DNA from: Roseivirga pacifica
GTDB taxonomy: Bacteria; Bacteroidota; Bacteroidia; Cytophagales; Cyclobacteriaceae
Direction: 5' to 3'
NCBI RefSeq assembly: GCF_900111145.1
Contig: NZ_FOIR01000003.1
Location: forward strand, 124,001 to 188,000
DNA length: 64,000 nt
Part shown: positions 8,685 through 16,855 of the stretch, piece after piece
Position numbering within the stretch: the stretch's first letter is position 1
How the letters are laid out: each line of letters opens with the position of its first letter
Made by a program: the position numbers and the translations under genes
Notes under the pieces: generated by a model
Seen by the model: only the letters and a program-made list of their open reading frames with translations
Databases searched by the model: none
Told to the model about the DNA's origin: nothing

Positions 8685-9251
8685 CTAAAGTCGGCTGAGT
8701 GTTTCTCTGCTTACGCCTAAAAAAGAAGCCAACAACCGTTTGGGAACCCGCTGAATTAAATGAGGCATTTTCTGCAGAATCTCTTCATACCGCTCTTCAG
8801 CAGTCTGAGTTAATAGCGACATAATACGTTGCTGCAGGTTGATATAACCAAGGTTCGATTTGGTTCGAAAAAAGTTGGCCATGGCTGGCACTTGATGGCA
8901 AATGGTTTCTCTGTCGTTAAAGGAAAGCGAAAAGAAAACAGAGTCTTCTAGGCAGTCTACATTCATGGTGGCTTCTCGTTTAAACTGAAAAGCGGGATAG
9001 TCACTTACCCAGTAGTTTTCCATTCCAAACTGCATAATATGTTCCTTGCCTTTAGAGTCTATGGCATAAGACTTCACCAAGCCTTTTACTATCCAAAACT
9101 CATGGTCTACCTTTTGACCTTCCTGAACTAAGAAATGATGCTTTTTTAACCTTCTAAGATGAAAATGAGATGCTATAAACTCCCATTCCTCTTCGGTTAG
9201 TTTAGAGATTTCTTCAATGTGCTTTCTTAGTTGTAAATGCTCCTGCTCCAC
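8685..9251 (-). CDS. Crp/Fnr family transcriptional regulator
   Basis: A 188-residue regulator of the same short Bacteroidota Crp/Fnr subfamily as the one at 3037. The N-terminal cNMP-like roll spans about residues 10-120 (HHFLVQEGQKVDHEFWIVKG) and the C-terminal helix-turn-helix ends at RLLASFLGVSRETLSRL, stopping almost at the recognition helix. The start is a GTG at 9251; no in-frame ATG precedes it. It lies 126 bp upstream of the DJ-1 operon on the same strand and is the likely controller of that operon, by gene position only. Confidence 0.85.
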   Translation of the reverse strand: MEQEHLQLRKHIEEISKLTEEEWEFIASHFHLRRLKKHHFLVQEGQKVDHEFWIVKGLVKSYAIDSKGKEHIMQFGMENYWVSDYPAFQFKREATMNVDCLEDSVFFSLSFNDRETICHQVPAMANFFRTKSNLGYINLQQRIMSLLTQTAEERYEEILQKMPHLIQRVPKRLLASFLGVSRETLSRL

Positions 9252-9341
9252 TTTTTAAGGGTTTGAAAAGGGTCAACAACAAGATAAATCTAAAAATTCA
9301 GCTTTGAGAAAATTTTATAACTAACCCTGCCTTGGCGCAGA

Positions 9342-9722
9342 TTACAATACATTCTCCTCAAAAAGCTTTTCGAGGGTTTTGGCCAAGTCTGAACTGAAAC
9401 CTGTATGCGGACGTGAAGTTTGAATGATGGAGCTTCGTACAGCAGTAAGCCAACGGAAGCGTGAGGCTAAATCCATATCTGCAATCTGTCCACCATCATT
9501 TCCTGAACAAATTTTCTCGAATGAACTCAAGTTCAGCTTGATCATTTCCACATCAGCTTCAGGATCTAGAGCCAAAAGCTTTTGCTCATTGAGCTGAATT
9601 TTAGCACCAATAAAACCACTCTTAGCATCGCACAGAATCACCCCGGCATTGATAAACTCTTCTCGTTCCACCCTAGGCACCACCCGGATAATGGCATACT
9701 CATATAAGTGCTGTTCTTGCAT
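9342..9722 (-). CDS. DUF3037 domain protein
   Basis: A 126-residue protein matching the DUF3037 pattern: an opening YEYAIIRVVPRVEREEFINAGVIL, a central acidic helix, and a closing RSSIIQTSRPHTGF segment followed by a helix rich in Leu/Glu. The function is unknown. Its start lies inside the end of the HipA-like kinase gene (23-bp overlap, different frame), so the two are translationally coupled. The association of DUF3037 with HipA-like kinases recurs in bacteria, which suggests the two proteins act together. Confidence 0.85.
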   Translation of the reverse strand: MQEQHLYEYAIIRVVPRVEREEFINAGVILCDAKSGFIGAKIQLNEQKLLALDPEADVEMIKLNLSSFEKICSGNDGGQIADMDLASRFRWLTAVRSSIIQTSRPHTGFSSDLAKTLEKLFEENVL

Positions 9723-10494
9723 CTTGGGCTTCTTTAGTGAATTGATCTGAATGTGAAAGTCTTAATTTGAGGAAGTTGGCATAAACGGCTCGTGCGTCAG
9801 GAGCATGCTCCTCATCTCCAGCGGCAAGCAGCCACTCATCTGGAATAAGCGCTACCAATGCATCTATATACTCTGATTTCAGCAGCACCTTTAACTGCTC
9901 GTTTGCTTCGGAAAGTTGAGATGCCTGCTTAAGCAAAACATGATTGGCTATGATGGGGAATTTGCCTGTCGCATTCTTCTCCCAATTAGTCCATGAATGA
10001 TGAAAAAGGAATGCCGCCCCATGATCGATCAGCCAAAGTTCCCGATTCCACATAAGCATATTTGTATTGCGAAACGTGCGGTCTACATTGGTAATGAGCA
10101 TATCTAGCCAGACTATTTTGGAGGCCATCAAAGGGTCTACTTCCATAGCCAGTGCATCGTAATTGATAGATCCCGATAAAAAATGGAGTGCCAAATTCAA
10201 ACCTTGGCTTCCTTTCAGCAAATCTTGAATTTCTTCATCGCCTTCAGACCTACCGAATGCTGGGTCTAATTCCGCAAACACTAGCTCTGGCACTTTCAGA
10301 CCAAGTATTCTTGCTATCTCGCCACCTAAAAGCTCTGAGATTAACGCCTTTTCTCGCTGGCCTGCACCTCTAAACTTGAGCACGTATTTGAAGCCATCGT
10401 CAGCATCGGCTAGGGCTGGCAAAGAACCACCTTCGCGGAGCGGAAGAATGTATCTGGTAACATTTACCTGACGCAATTGAAGCGTATTTTCCAT
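9700..10494 (-). CDS. HipA-like protein kinase
   Basis: A 264-residue protein resembling the HipA-like kinase family (HipA_2 type). Landmarks are a Lys in the FKYVLKFRGAGQ strand (about residues 35-46, putative ATP lysine), a catalytic-loop-like VWLDMLITNVDRTFRNTNML (about 128-147) with the Asp and Asn residues needed for phosphotransfer and metal binding, and a metal-binding LIDHGAAF near 154. No HipB-type antitoxin lies next to it; instead it overlaps DUF3037. It lacks the N-terminal subdomain of classical HipA. Substrate and role, toxin or signalling kinase, are unknown. Confidence 0.8.
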   Translation of the reverse strand: MENTLQLRQVNVTRYILPLREGGSLPALADADDGFKYVLKFRGAGQREKALISELLGGEIARILGLKVPELVFAELDPAFGRSEGDEEIQDLLKGSQGLNLALHFLSGSINYDALAMEVDPLMASKIVWLDMLITNVDRTFRNTNMLMWNRELWLIDHGAAFLFHHSWTNWEKNATGKFPIIANHVLLKQASQLSEANEQLKVLLKSEYIDALVALIPDEWLLAAGDEEHAPDARAVYANFLKLRLSHSDQFTKEAQDARTALI

Positions 10495-10717
10495 CGGTTA
10501 TACTTTGGGTTGAACTGAGAAACTCAACACCGTTAATGTTTTATTCATTCAAAGATTCAACAAAAGATTCGTTTTGCAAATCACACGACAAAACTAGGGA
10601 CTTACTTTCTCGCAAGATTCACACACTATTAAAATCAAATTAGCCCTCTCCTATCCCAACCTTTTTCAAATGCCCTGCGTCTAACTGTTTTTAAAACTCA
10701 AAAACAACGTTCAACAC

Positions 10718-11560
10718 ATGAAAACACCATTTTTTTCAAAGCACTCACTACTAGTAGCTTGTGCCATTACTCTGACATTCGGCTGTAAAAACAATGATGA
10801 CAGCACACCGGATTTTGTCAATATTCCAGACGCAAAATTTGAACAGAAACTAATAGAGCAAGGCATTGATAGCGATAATACAATTAACCAACGCATAAAC
10901 ATTTCGGATGCCCTAGCGGTAACCTCACTTAACCTATCAAATTACAACGAGGGTACTGCCATTACTGACCTTACAGGGATAGAAGCTTTTACCAATCTCA
11001 CTTCATTGGTATTAACAAACAATATGCTTACCACTATAGACGTCTCTAAGAACACCAGTCTAGTACACCTCAACTTGTTATTCAATGACCTGACTTCTGT
11101 TGAAGGTCTCAATGCTGCCACACAGCTAAAAACGCTCAATATTTCGTGGAACTTCCTTAGGGAAATTTCTCTAGACCTACCTTCCCTAGAAGTACTAAAC
11201 CTTAGTGAAAACGATCTTACCTCAATTAATGTAGAAAAGTGCGAAAACCTCAATTCATTATTGGCCAAAAGCAATGAGCTTACTGCACTAAATGTTTCAC
11301 AAAACACTAAGCTCTCTACACTGATTCTCAGTGATAACAAAATTGAACAAATTGACCTTAGTAACAACGCTGAACTTGAGTATTTGTGGATTTCAGCTAA
11401 CAAGCTTCAGGCTTTAGATGTAAGCCAACTAACCAGTTTGCACAACCTAAGCATTATTAATAATCCAGACTTGTACTGTGTAACTATTGCCAAGGACCAA
11501 ACAGTAGCAACAGTAAACAAAACGGAAACCCAAATGCTTTTTGAGGGAGGTTGCTGGTAA
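10718..11560 (+). CDS. Leucine-rich-repeat lipoprotein
   Basis: A 280-residue surface or periplasmic lipoprotein. The signal peptide ends in a lipobox with Cys23 (TFGCKNN). After a short linker, about eight leucine-rich repeats of 20-23 residues run from about residue 65 to 255 in the internalin-like style (for example LTSLVLTNNMLTTIDVSKN and LKTLNISWNFLREI). A final Cys pair (YCVT ... GGCW) may cap the solenoid. Such proteins usually bind other proteins or polymers. The 223 bp upstream (10495-10717) is AT-rich intergenic DNA in which I see no gene; it separates this gene from the divergent HipA-like kinase. Confidence 0.85.
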   Translation: MKTPFFSKHSLLVACAITLTFGCKNNDDSTPDFVNIPDAKFEQKLIEQGIDSDNTINQRINISDALAVTSLNLSNYNEGTAITDLTGIEAFTNLTSLVLTNNMLTTIDVSKNTSLVHLNLLFNDLTSVEGLNAATQLKTLNISWNFLREISLDLPSLEVLNLSENDLTSINVEKCENLNSLLAKSNELTALNVSQNTKLSTLILSDNKIEQIDLSNNAELEYLWISANKLQALDVSQLTSLHNLSIINNPDLYCVTIAKDQTVATVNKTETQMLFEGGCW

Positions 11561-11605
11561 AGCCAGTAAGTTTTAGTTAGCTTCAATTGAAGTTGACGCG
11601 AAAAA

Positions 11606-11983
11606 ATGGATTTAGAAAAGAACAAACAAAATGCGGTTGCCTTCTACCAAACAGCGTATGAAGGCAACCCTAAATTGGCCGTTGAAAAGTATGTGGGCAA
11701 GGAATACATTCAGCACAACCCAGATGTTGCCAATGGCACAGATGGTTTTATAGCCTACTTTGTGCGCATGCAGCGCGAGTACCCAAACAAAAGCATAAGC
11801 TTTGTGCGCTGCATAGCCCAAGGCGATTTGGTAGCCTTACACACCCATCAAACATGGCCCGGCAACGACCAGTACGTTACCATGGACTTTTTTAGGTTCG
11901 ATGATGATGGCAAAATCGTAGAACATTGGGATGCCATTCAACAAATTCCGAAACGCTCGAAAAACCCCAACACCATGTATTAG
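11606..11983 (+). CDS. SnoaL-like / NTF2-fold protein
   Basis: A 125-residue protein of the SnoaL-like ester-cyclase/NTF2-fold group. Recognisable parts are the helix KQNAVAFYQTAYEGNPKLAVEKYV, the YIQHNPDVANGTDGFIAYF loop (about residues 34-52) with the conserved HNP, and VAMHTH-like VALHTHQTWPGN near 78, ending with a WDAIQQIP strand. There is no signal peptide. Members range from polyketide cyclases to general binding proteins, so only the fold is confident. The ATG at 11606 lies 45 bp after the LRR gene; cotranscription is possible. Confidence 0.8.
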   Translation: MDLEKNKQNAVAFYQTAYEGNPKLAVEKYVGKEYIQHNPDVANGTDGFIAYFVRMQREYPNKSISFVRCIAQGDLVALHTHQTWPGNDQYVTMDFFRFDDDGKIVEHWDAIQQIPKRSKNPNTMY

Positions 11984-12127
11984 GTCTTATCCGGAAGTAT
12001 AAATAGAAAGCACTTAAAAAATTCCTCTAACAAGAATCTGTTTGCACCGTAACACTTGCTATTAGTATTTAGCAGAAAAAATTACAGCATTTTGGAAACA
12101 ACCACATTCTCAACTCACTCACGACTT

Positions 12128-12886
12128 TTGAAAAAACTATTTTTTGCCAGCTTAATCATTTTTGGCTTAGCCTATACAAACAACGATTTAAAGGCACAAA
12201 ACAACACCGCCACTCAGTACAATGGCTGGTACATGTACTTTGGTAACCACCGTATTTCAGACGATTTAGGTATTCACACCGAATATCAATGGAGAAGAAG
12301 CGATTGGATTAAAGACTGGCAGCAGTCACTGCTTCGATTTGGTTTAGACTGGTACGCTGCCGACAATATGATGGTTACCGCAGGTTACGGCTGGATAAAG
12401 TCTTTTCCTTATGGTGAACAACCAATTCCTGAATCGGCCAACGAACACCGTATTTGGCAACAATTAATACTTAACCAAAAAACTGGCAGACTGAACTTTC
12501 AGCACCGTTTCCGTACAGAGCAACGCTTTATTGAAAACATCAATGCAGTTCCTTTTTCGGCCAATGATGATGAATACATTTATAGAAACCGTGCACGATA
12601 CAGGTTCTTCTTGGCCGTGCCGTTAACCAGCAGCGAAATGGAAGACAACACCCTATTCGCGGCATTCTATGAAGAAGTCTTTCTTGGTTTTGGTAAAGGT
12701 ATTGGAGCCAACACCCTCGACCAAAACAGGCTTTATTTGGCATTGGGCTGGCGGTTCAACAAAGACTGTAACGTACAACTTGGCTACTTAAACCATTATG
12801 TGTTCAAATCGGATGGCATACGCTCCGAACAGAATCACACCTTGCAAATGGCACTTTTCTATAACATCGATTTCAGAAAAGGCTAA
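12128..12886 (+). CDS. DUF2490 outer-membrane protein
   Basis: A DUF2490 protein, a Bacteroidota family expected to form an outer-membrane beta-barrel. The alternating pattern of aromatic strands is clear (HTEYQWRRSDW, LNFQHRFRTEQRFI, YRNRARYRFFLAVPL, LGWRFNKDCNVQLGYLNHYVF) and the chain ends at FYNIDF. The frame is open back to a TTG at 12056, but a proper signal peptide (KKLFFASLIIF ... KAQ) begins at the TTG at 12128, which I prefer; no ATG precedes it, so the start is uncertain. A perfect terminator follows 7 bp after the stop. The function is unknown. Confidence 0.75.
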   Translation: MKKLFFASLIIFGLAYTNNDLKAQNNTATQYNGWYMYFGNHRISDDLGIHTEYQWRRSDWIKDWQQSLLRFGLDWYAADNMMVTAGYGWIKSFPYGEQPIPESANEHRIWQQLILNQKTGRLNFQHRFRTEQRFIENINAVPFSANDDEYIYRNRARYRFFLAVPLTSSEMEDNTLFAAFYEEVFLGFGKGIGANTLDQNRLYLALGWRFNKDCNVQLGYLNHYVFKSDGIRSEQNHTLQMALFYNIDFRKG

Positions 12887-12893
12887 CCAAAAC

Positions 12894-12954
12894 AAAGGCT
12901 GTCTCAACAGTATCGTTCACATAAAACAGTGAGAACTTTTGAGACAGCCTTTTT
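12894..12954 (+). terminator. Intrinsic terminator with 14-bp stem
   Basis: AAAGGCTGTCTCAA (12894-12907) pairs perfectly with 12939-12952, with a 31-nt loop and a T-run through 12954. It directly follows the DUF2490 gene. The GTCTCAA arm is shared with the palindrome at 4464-4592. Confidence 0.8.
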
Positions 12955-13019
12955 AGATAAGCAAACTATCCATTTATGTATCAATTCGCTATTTTCAGTA
13001 TTGAAAATAACGCGTCATC

Positions 13020-13409
13020 ATGCATCCCGACATTCAAGATTATCACAGCAGACAAACAGCTACCGACAAAGCTATTTGCCAACTGCTTTATGAAACAATT
13101 TGCCACAATTTACCCGAGGCCGAATATAAAGTTTGGCACGCACACCCTGTTTGGTTCTTGGATGGAAACCCCATAGTAGGTTACAGTAAACTGAAAGACT
13201 GTATTCGCCTACTCTTCTGGAGCGGCCAATCATTTGATGAACCCGATTTAAAAATAGAAGGCAAATTTAAAGCTGCAGAAAAACGTTTTACAAACGTTGA
13301 GCAAGTCAATATTGAGAACCTAAAAAGGTGGTTGGAAAAAGCAAAAAACATTCAGTGGGATTATAAAAACCTGATAAAGAGGAAAGGTTTACTCGAAAGG
13401 CTGAAATGA
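13020..13409 (+). CDS. DUF1801 domain protein
   Basis: A 129-residue soluble protein of the DUF1801 (YdhG-like) family. The family pattern is visible in LPEAEYKVWHAHPVWFLDGNPIVGYSKLKDCIRLLFWSGQSF (about residues 31-72), with the conserved Trp-His and the strand that follows. A second half has the FKAAEKRFTNVEQVN block typical of the YdhG group and a basic C-terminal helix. There is no export signal. The biochemical role of the family is not established. It lies after a strong terminator, so it has its own promoter, not recognised here. Confidence 0.8.
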   Translation: MHPDIQDYHSRQTATDKAICQLLYETICHNLPEAEYKVWHAHPVWFLDGNPIVGYSKLKDCIRLLFWSGQSFDEPDLKIEGKFKAAEKRFTNVEQVNIENLKRWLEKAKNIQWDYKNLIKRKGLLERLK

Positions 13410-13492
13410 ATAAGCAGAGCTACCATTAACCGGAATTCTTTGTAACTTAATCCTTGCTAAATAAACACAAATCCTCATTTCCACTTTGGAAT

Positions 13493-14527
13493 ATGAAAAC
13501 ACACGCAAACAAAACACCGCAAAACGGCAGCAAGGCCAATGGCCATGCAATAGCCGACACTGAAAACCGTTCAGAAGCAATCTTTCAGTTTGTGGATAAT
13601 AGGCCGGTGAATGCTATGCAACGCAGGTTGAAACAAGGCAATCAGCCTGTCCAGCTTTTATCAAGTGTCGTTCAAAGAGATGTTCCAAACTCGGCATACA
13701 AAGGTGATTATGCAGAAGAGATTGAAGCATATGTAGATAAGCTTAATCAGGCTGTTCTAAAAGCCTGGGGATGGATTATAAAAACACCCACATTAGGGAG
13801 TTTAGCCAAACTTAATGGCTACACACAGCTATGGGTTGAAAAAATCAAAGATTATGGGGAAACAAAAATTGATCCCGGAGGCCTACACACTGCTTTTGGT
13901 TATGCAGTTGAAAGTTTAGTGAGTGGCCCTTTACTTCCTACCATAGGGGACAATATGAAAGTAATTCAGCAAGGTGCTAGAGGTAGTACTAGACCAGATT
14001 TGGTTATTCAACACAACAATGTTGACATAGCTTGGTTAGACATCACGGCCAGTTCAAGTGCTGGTCATATATTTACCAAGGCCGGAGCATGGGATCAGTC
14101 GCCAAGTTGTGCCGAAATCACCTACCCTTCCATTGGCACATCTGACTTACTTGACATGGCCAATACAGCAAATGACAATCCTGAAGCCGAAATTGGTGGT
14201 GACATGGATTTAGAGGAGTATTTAGCTCGAAAAGAAAGAGCCGATCAAGAATTGGAAGAAAAAATGGCACAATGGAAAGAGATTCTCACAGACCTGCTAA
14301 AACCTGTAAAGAAAATTGGTGGGCCTTTTGTTCCTGATGACGGACCTCCAAGAAGAAAAAAGACCATCCAACTTTTAGAGAACCATATCGGAGATAGTAT
14401 TCCAGAAAAAACAGCACCTCATATTCTTGCTGCCGCTGGACTTAACTCATCTGTCTATGGATTCAGAACGGGTTTCCCTGCGAATGCATCTACGGGTGTT
14501 AGCTACCTTTTAGATAAACCTATTTGA
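13493..14527 (+). CDS. Protein with eCIS-type N-terminal leader and possible nuclease-like core
   Basis: A 344-residue protein. Residues 1-60 closely resemble the leader that precedes the DUF4157 (eCIS core) domain in many Bacteroidota and cyanobacterial proteins: MKTHANKTPQN, then FQFVDNRP at 31-38, a Q-R-x-L helix and VVQR at 59-62. The DUF4157 metalloprotease-like HExxH is absent. The following domain has AFGYAVESL (about 134-142), GSTRPDLVI (164-172) and AWLDIT (180-185), an arrangement reminiscent of PD-(D/E)xK nucleases, though the usual Lys is Thr here. The tail is acidic, then coiled. The frame is open to a TTG at 13454, but the ATG at 13493 matches the family start. No secretion-apparatus genes are nearby. 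It is a candidate effector or cargo; the function is inferred. Confidence 0.6.
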   Translation: MKTHANKTPQNGSKANGHAIADTENRSEAIFQFVDNRPVNAMQRRLKQGNQPVQLLSSVVQRDVPNSAYKGDYAEEIEAYVDKLNQAVLKAWGWIIKTPTLGSLAKLNGYTQLWVEKIKDYGETKIDPGGLHTAFGYAVESLVSGPLLPTIGDNMKVIQQGARGSTRPDLVIQHNNVDIAWLDITASSSAGHIFTKAGAWDQSPSCAEITYPSIGTSDLLDMANTANDNPEAEIGGDMDLEEYLARKERADQELEEKMAQWKEILTDLLKPVKKIGGPFVPDDGPPRRKKTIQLLENHIGDSIPEKTAPHILAAAGLNSSVYGFRTGFPANASTGVSYLLDKPI

Positions 14528-14595
14528 AGATAAAGTCTTAAACCAGTCCCCTCCTTCACTTTCATCAGTCATAAGAGCAAAAAACCTTTATTGCG

Positions 14596-14934
14596 ATGAA
14601 AGAATTTACATTAATCTTTAAAATCAAATCGCTCAACGATTTCAAACCTAGTCCAGAGCAAATGAAAGAACGCATAGTTTGGCTTCAAAATATTGCGGAA
14701 AGCGATAAGCTTGTTAACAAAGGCAACACCTTACTGCCAATGCCTGAAAGTGCCAAAACAATTACCGCTAACGGCAATGTAAAAGATGGCCCGTTCGAAA
14801 CCACAAACATTACCAGTGGCTATATGGTGGTGAAAGCTGAACATATCGATGAAGCAGTAGAAATAGCCAAGGCAAACCCCATATTCAAAATTGGAGGAAG
14901 TATAGAAGTACGCGAGGTTCTTCAAAGACACTAA
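14596..14934 (+). CDS. YciI family protein (DGPF domain)
   Basis: A 112-residue ferredoxin-like-fold protein of the YciI/DGPF group. The characteristic motif KDGPFETTNITSGYMVV is at about residues 61-77, followed by the helix DEAVEIAKANPIF and the strand SIEVREV. The family's function is mostly unknown; some members are linked to ECF sigma factors or stress responses, none of which is adjacent here. No signal peptide is present. A clean intrinsic terminator lies 24 bp downstream. Confidence 0.85.
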   Translation: MKEFTLIFKIKSLNDFKPSPEQMKERIVWLQNIAESDKLVNKGNTLLPMPESAKTITANGNVKDGPFETTNITSGYMVVKAEHIDEAVEIAKANPIFKIGGSIEVREVLQRH

Positions 14935-14957
14935 GCCTAATCATTTTAAACTAATTC

Positions 14958-14983
14958 AAGGCAGCCTACTAGCTGCCTTTTTT
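14958..14983 (+). terminator. Intrinsic terminator
   Basis: AAGGCAGC (14958-14965) pairs with GCTGCCTT (14972-14979), loop of 6 nt, with six T residues at 14978-14983. It ends the YciI-family transcript. Confidence 0.85.
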
Positions 14984-15027
14984 GTAACCCGTTTTGTAAC
15001 TACTTTTAGTCATCAAACACAGTGCAC

Positions 15028-15840
15028 ATGAATAAGCTCAACCTTTTAATCCTAGTTGCTCTATTTTTATCATCATGTTCTTCCAAATCAGAAATGGAAG
15101 AAAAATCTGCCAACATGAGCATAGCAGAAAAAACCATTATAGACCTCTCACACGACTTTTCAGGAGAAACAATTTATTGGGTAAATGCCAAAGAGTTTGA
15201 GCTAGACACTGTTTTTAAAGGGCAAAACCCTAATGGATTCTTCTATGCTGCGAACAATTTTAGTGCTGCCGAACATGGCGGAACACACTTGGATGCACCC
15301 ATTCATTTTTCTGAAGGCAAACAGTCGGTAGAACAAATACCGTTGGAAAGACTAATAGGTGAAGGAATCAATATTGATGTTTCTGGCCAAGCTGTTAACA
15401 ATCCGGAATACCTTATTTCTGTAAATGACTTTAAAGTTTGGGAAGAAAGGAATGGTAAAATCCCTAAGCACAGCATCGTCCTTTTGCAAACCGGTTATTC
15501 AAAATACTACCCCAACAAAGCACAATACCTAGGCACTGACCACCGTGGTGATGAGGCAATTAAAGAGCTCCACTTCCCTGGTCTTTCTCCTGAGGCTGCT
15601 GAATGGCTAGTAAACAACCGTAATATCAAAGCAGTAGGCATAGACACACCTAGTATAGATTACGGGCAATCTACCCTTTTCAAAAGCCATGTAATTTTAC
15701 TGTCGGAAAACATCCCCGTTTTCGAAAATGTAACCAACCTAAATAAGTTGCCTTCTGCTGGTTTTGAGGTGATTGCCTTGCCCATGAAAATAAAAGCCGG
15801 TAGCGGTGCGCCTTTACGCATTATCGCCTTGCTGAAATAG
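15028..15840 (+). CDS. Cyclase family lipoprotein (kynurenine formamidase-like fold)
   Basis: A 270-residue lipoprotein (lipobox Cys17, LFLSSCSSK) with the cyclase/kynurenine-formamidase domain. The metal-binding motif is H83-G-G-T-H87-x-D89 (HGGTHLDAPIHF). Further conserved parts are IDLSHDFSGETIYW near residue 41, VLLQTGYSKY near 150 and VGIDTPSID near 200. A GTG at 15022 is in frame, but the ATG at 15028 is better. A possible promoter with TACTTTTA lies at 15001-15008. Relatives hydrolyse formylkynurenine or other cyclic amides/lactones; membrane anchoring in the periplasm suggests an environmental substrate. Confidence 0.85.
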   Translation: MNKLNLLILVALFLSSCSSKSEMEEKSANMSIAEKTIIDLSHDFSGETIYWVNAKEFELDTVFKGQNPNGFFYAANNFSAAEHGGTHLDAPIHFSEGKQSVEQIPLERLIGEGINIDVSGQAVNNPEYLISVNDFKVWEERNGKIPKHSIVLLQTGYSKYYPNKAQYLGTDHRGDEAIKELHFPGLSPEAAEWLVNNRNIKAVGIDTPSIDYGQSTLFKSHVILLSENIPVFENVTNLNKLPSAGFEVIALPMKIKAGSGAPLRIIALLK

Positions 15841-16062
15841 ACGCATATTCGGTTTTTACTTCCTGCTAATCCCCTATTTTTGGTTTTTAAAAAAAAGAGA
15901 AGTCTATCAAGTTGCTTCAAAATAATGTCAACATCTCCCTAACCCTAAAGGGTAAATAAATACTAACAGTGTATCCCTTCAGGGAATTAAAGGGTCACTT
16001 TATGGCCTTACCTGTTCTAATTGAGCGCTGGGCTAATTAGTTTTGAAAGCAAAACCACTCCT

Positions 16063-16854
16063 ATGGATTTATACAATATTGTTGCGCCTACCGCCCCTAA
16101 AGTTCCAATCGTTATTAGTTCTCCGCATTCGGGCACTTTTTTTCCACCCGAAGTGGCCGACCAGCTTAAGCCAGAGCACGTAGCTGCTCCTGATGATACA
16201 GACTGGTTCATCCACAAGCTCTATGACTTTGCACCCGCACTAGGCATTACCATGATTACGGCAAACTATAACCGGTGGGTAATAGACCTAAACCGCGATC
16301 CTAACAGCGCTCCCCTATATAGTGATGGCCGTGTAATTACTGGTTTGGTACCAACGACCAACTTTAATGGAGAAAACTTATACCAACAAAACATCCCAAG
16401 CCAAGAAGAAATCAACAGAAGGCTTACCGCTTATTACCAGCCCTATCACCAAAAGGTAGACGAACTATTAACTGCCACTAAAGCAGAATTTGGCAAAGCA
16501 CTACTCTTTGATGCACATTCAATTAGAAAAGTGGTTCCCGGTATTCGACAAGAAGCATTTCCTGACCTTATTCTTGGAGATAATGATGGGAAATCGGCCA
16601 GTGAAGCGATCATCAACGCTGCTTTTGAAGCATTAAAAACAGACCGATATGACCTTCAACACAACCACCCTTTCAAAGGCGGTTACATTACGCGCTCATT
16701 TGGTCAACCAGCAGAAAACGTACACGCACTTCAGCTAGAAATGGCCAAAACCAATTACATGGACGATTCGGAAACGACTTATGATGAAGCTAGAGCAAAT
16801 GTTATGCGTACCACACTAATCAACGTTTTCGAAGTACTTATAAAAGCACTATAA
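16063..16854 (+). CDS. hutG: N-formylglutamate amidohydrolase (HutG type 2)
   Basis: A 263-residue cytosolic hydrolase of the N-formylglutamate deformylase family, which converts N-formylglutamate to glutamate and formate in the last step of the five-step histidine pathway. The N-terminal PHSGTFFPPE (about residues 24-33), the ITANYNRWVIDLNRDP block near 67-82 and LLFDAHSIRKVVP near 148-160 are the family landmarks with the metal-binding and catalytic residues. The frame extends to a TTG at 16021 but the ATG at 16063 (MDLYNIV) is the natural start. HutF follows after 1 bp and makes its substrate, which supports the assignment. Confidence 0.85.
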   Translation: MDLYNIVAPTAPKVPIVISSPHSGTFFPPEVADQLKPEHVAAPDDTDWFIHKLYDFAPALGITMITANYNRWVIDLNRDPNSAPLYSDGRVITGLVPTTNFNGENLYQQNIPSQEEINRRLTAYYQPYHQKVDELLTATKAEFGKALLFDAHSIRKVVPGIRQEAFPDLILGDNDGKSASEAIINAAFEALKTDRYDLQHNHPFKGGYITRSFGQPAENVHALQLEMAKTNYMDDSETTYDEARANVMRTTLINVFEVLIKAL

Positions 16855-16855
16855 C

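Noticed and set aside
9342-10494. Classical HipBA toxin-antitoxin module
   Set aside because: There is no HipB-like helix-turn-helix gene and the kinase lacks the N-terminal HipA subdomain; only a HipA-like kinase with DUF3037 can be claimed.
10942-11403. Long open frame opposite the LRR lipoprotein gene
   Set aside because: It mirrors the repeat structure of the real gene, has no start context and a Leu/Ser-rich shadow composition.
11000-11500. Possible CRISPR-like repetition
   Set aside because: The repetition is the coding of leucine-rich repeats; units are not identical and there are no spacers.
13493-14527. A full contractile injection (eCIS) locus around the leader-bearing protein
   Set aside because: No sheath, tube, baseplate or AAA+ ATPase genes are present in the window; only the leader resemblance is supported.
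15930-16000. CCC-TAAA-GGG and CCC-TTCA-GGG mini-hairpins before hutG
   Set aside because: The stems are only 3-4 bp; too short to claim as a repeat family or structure.
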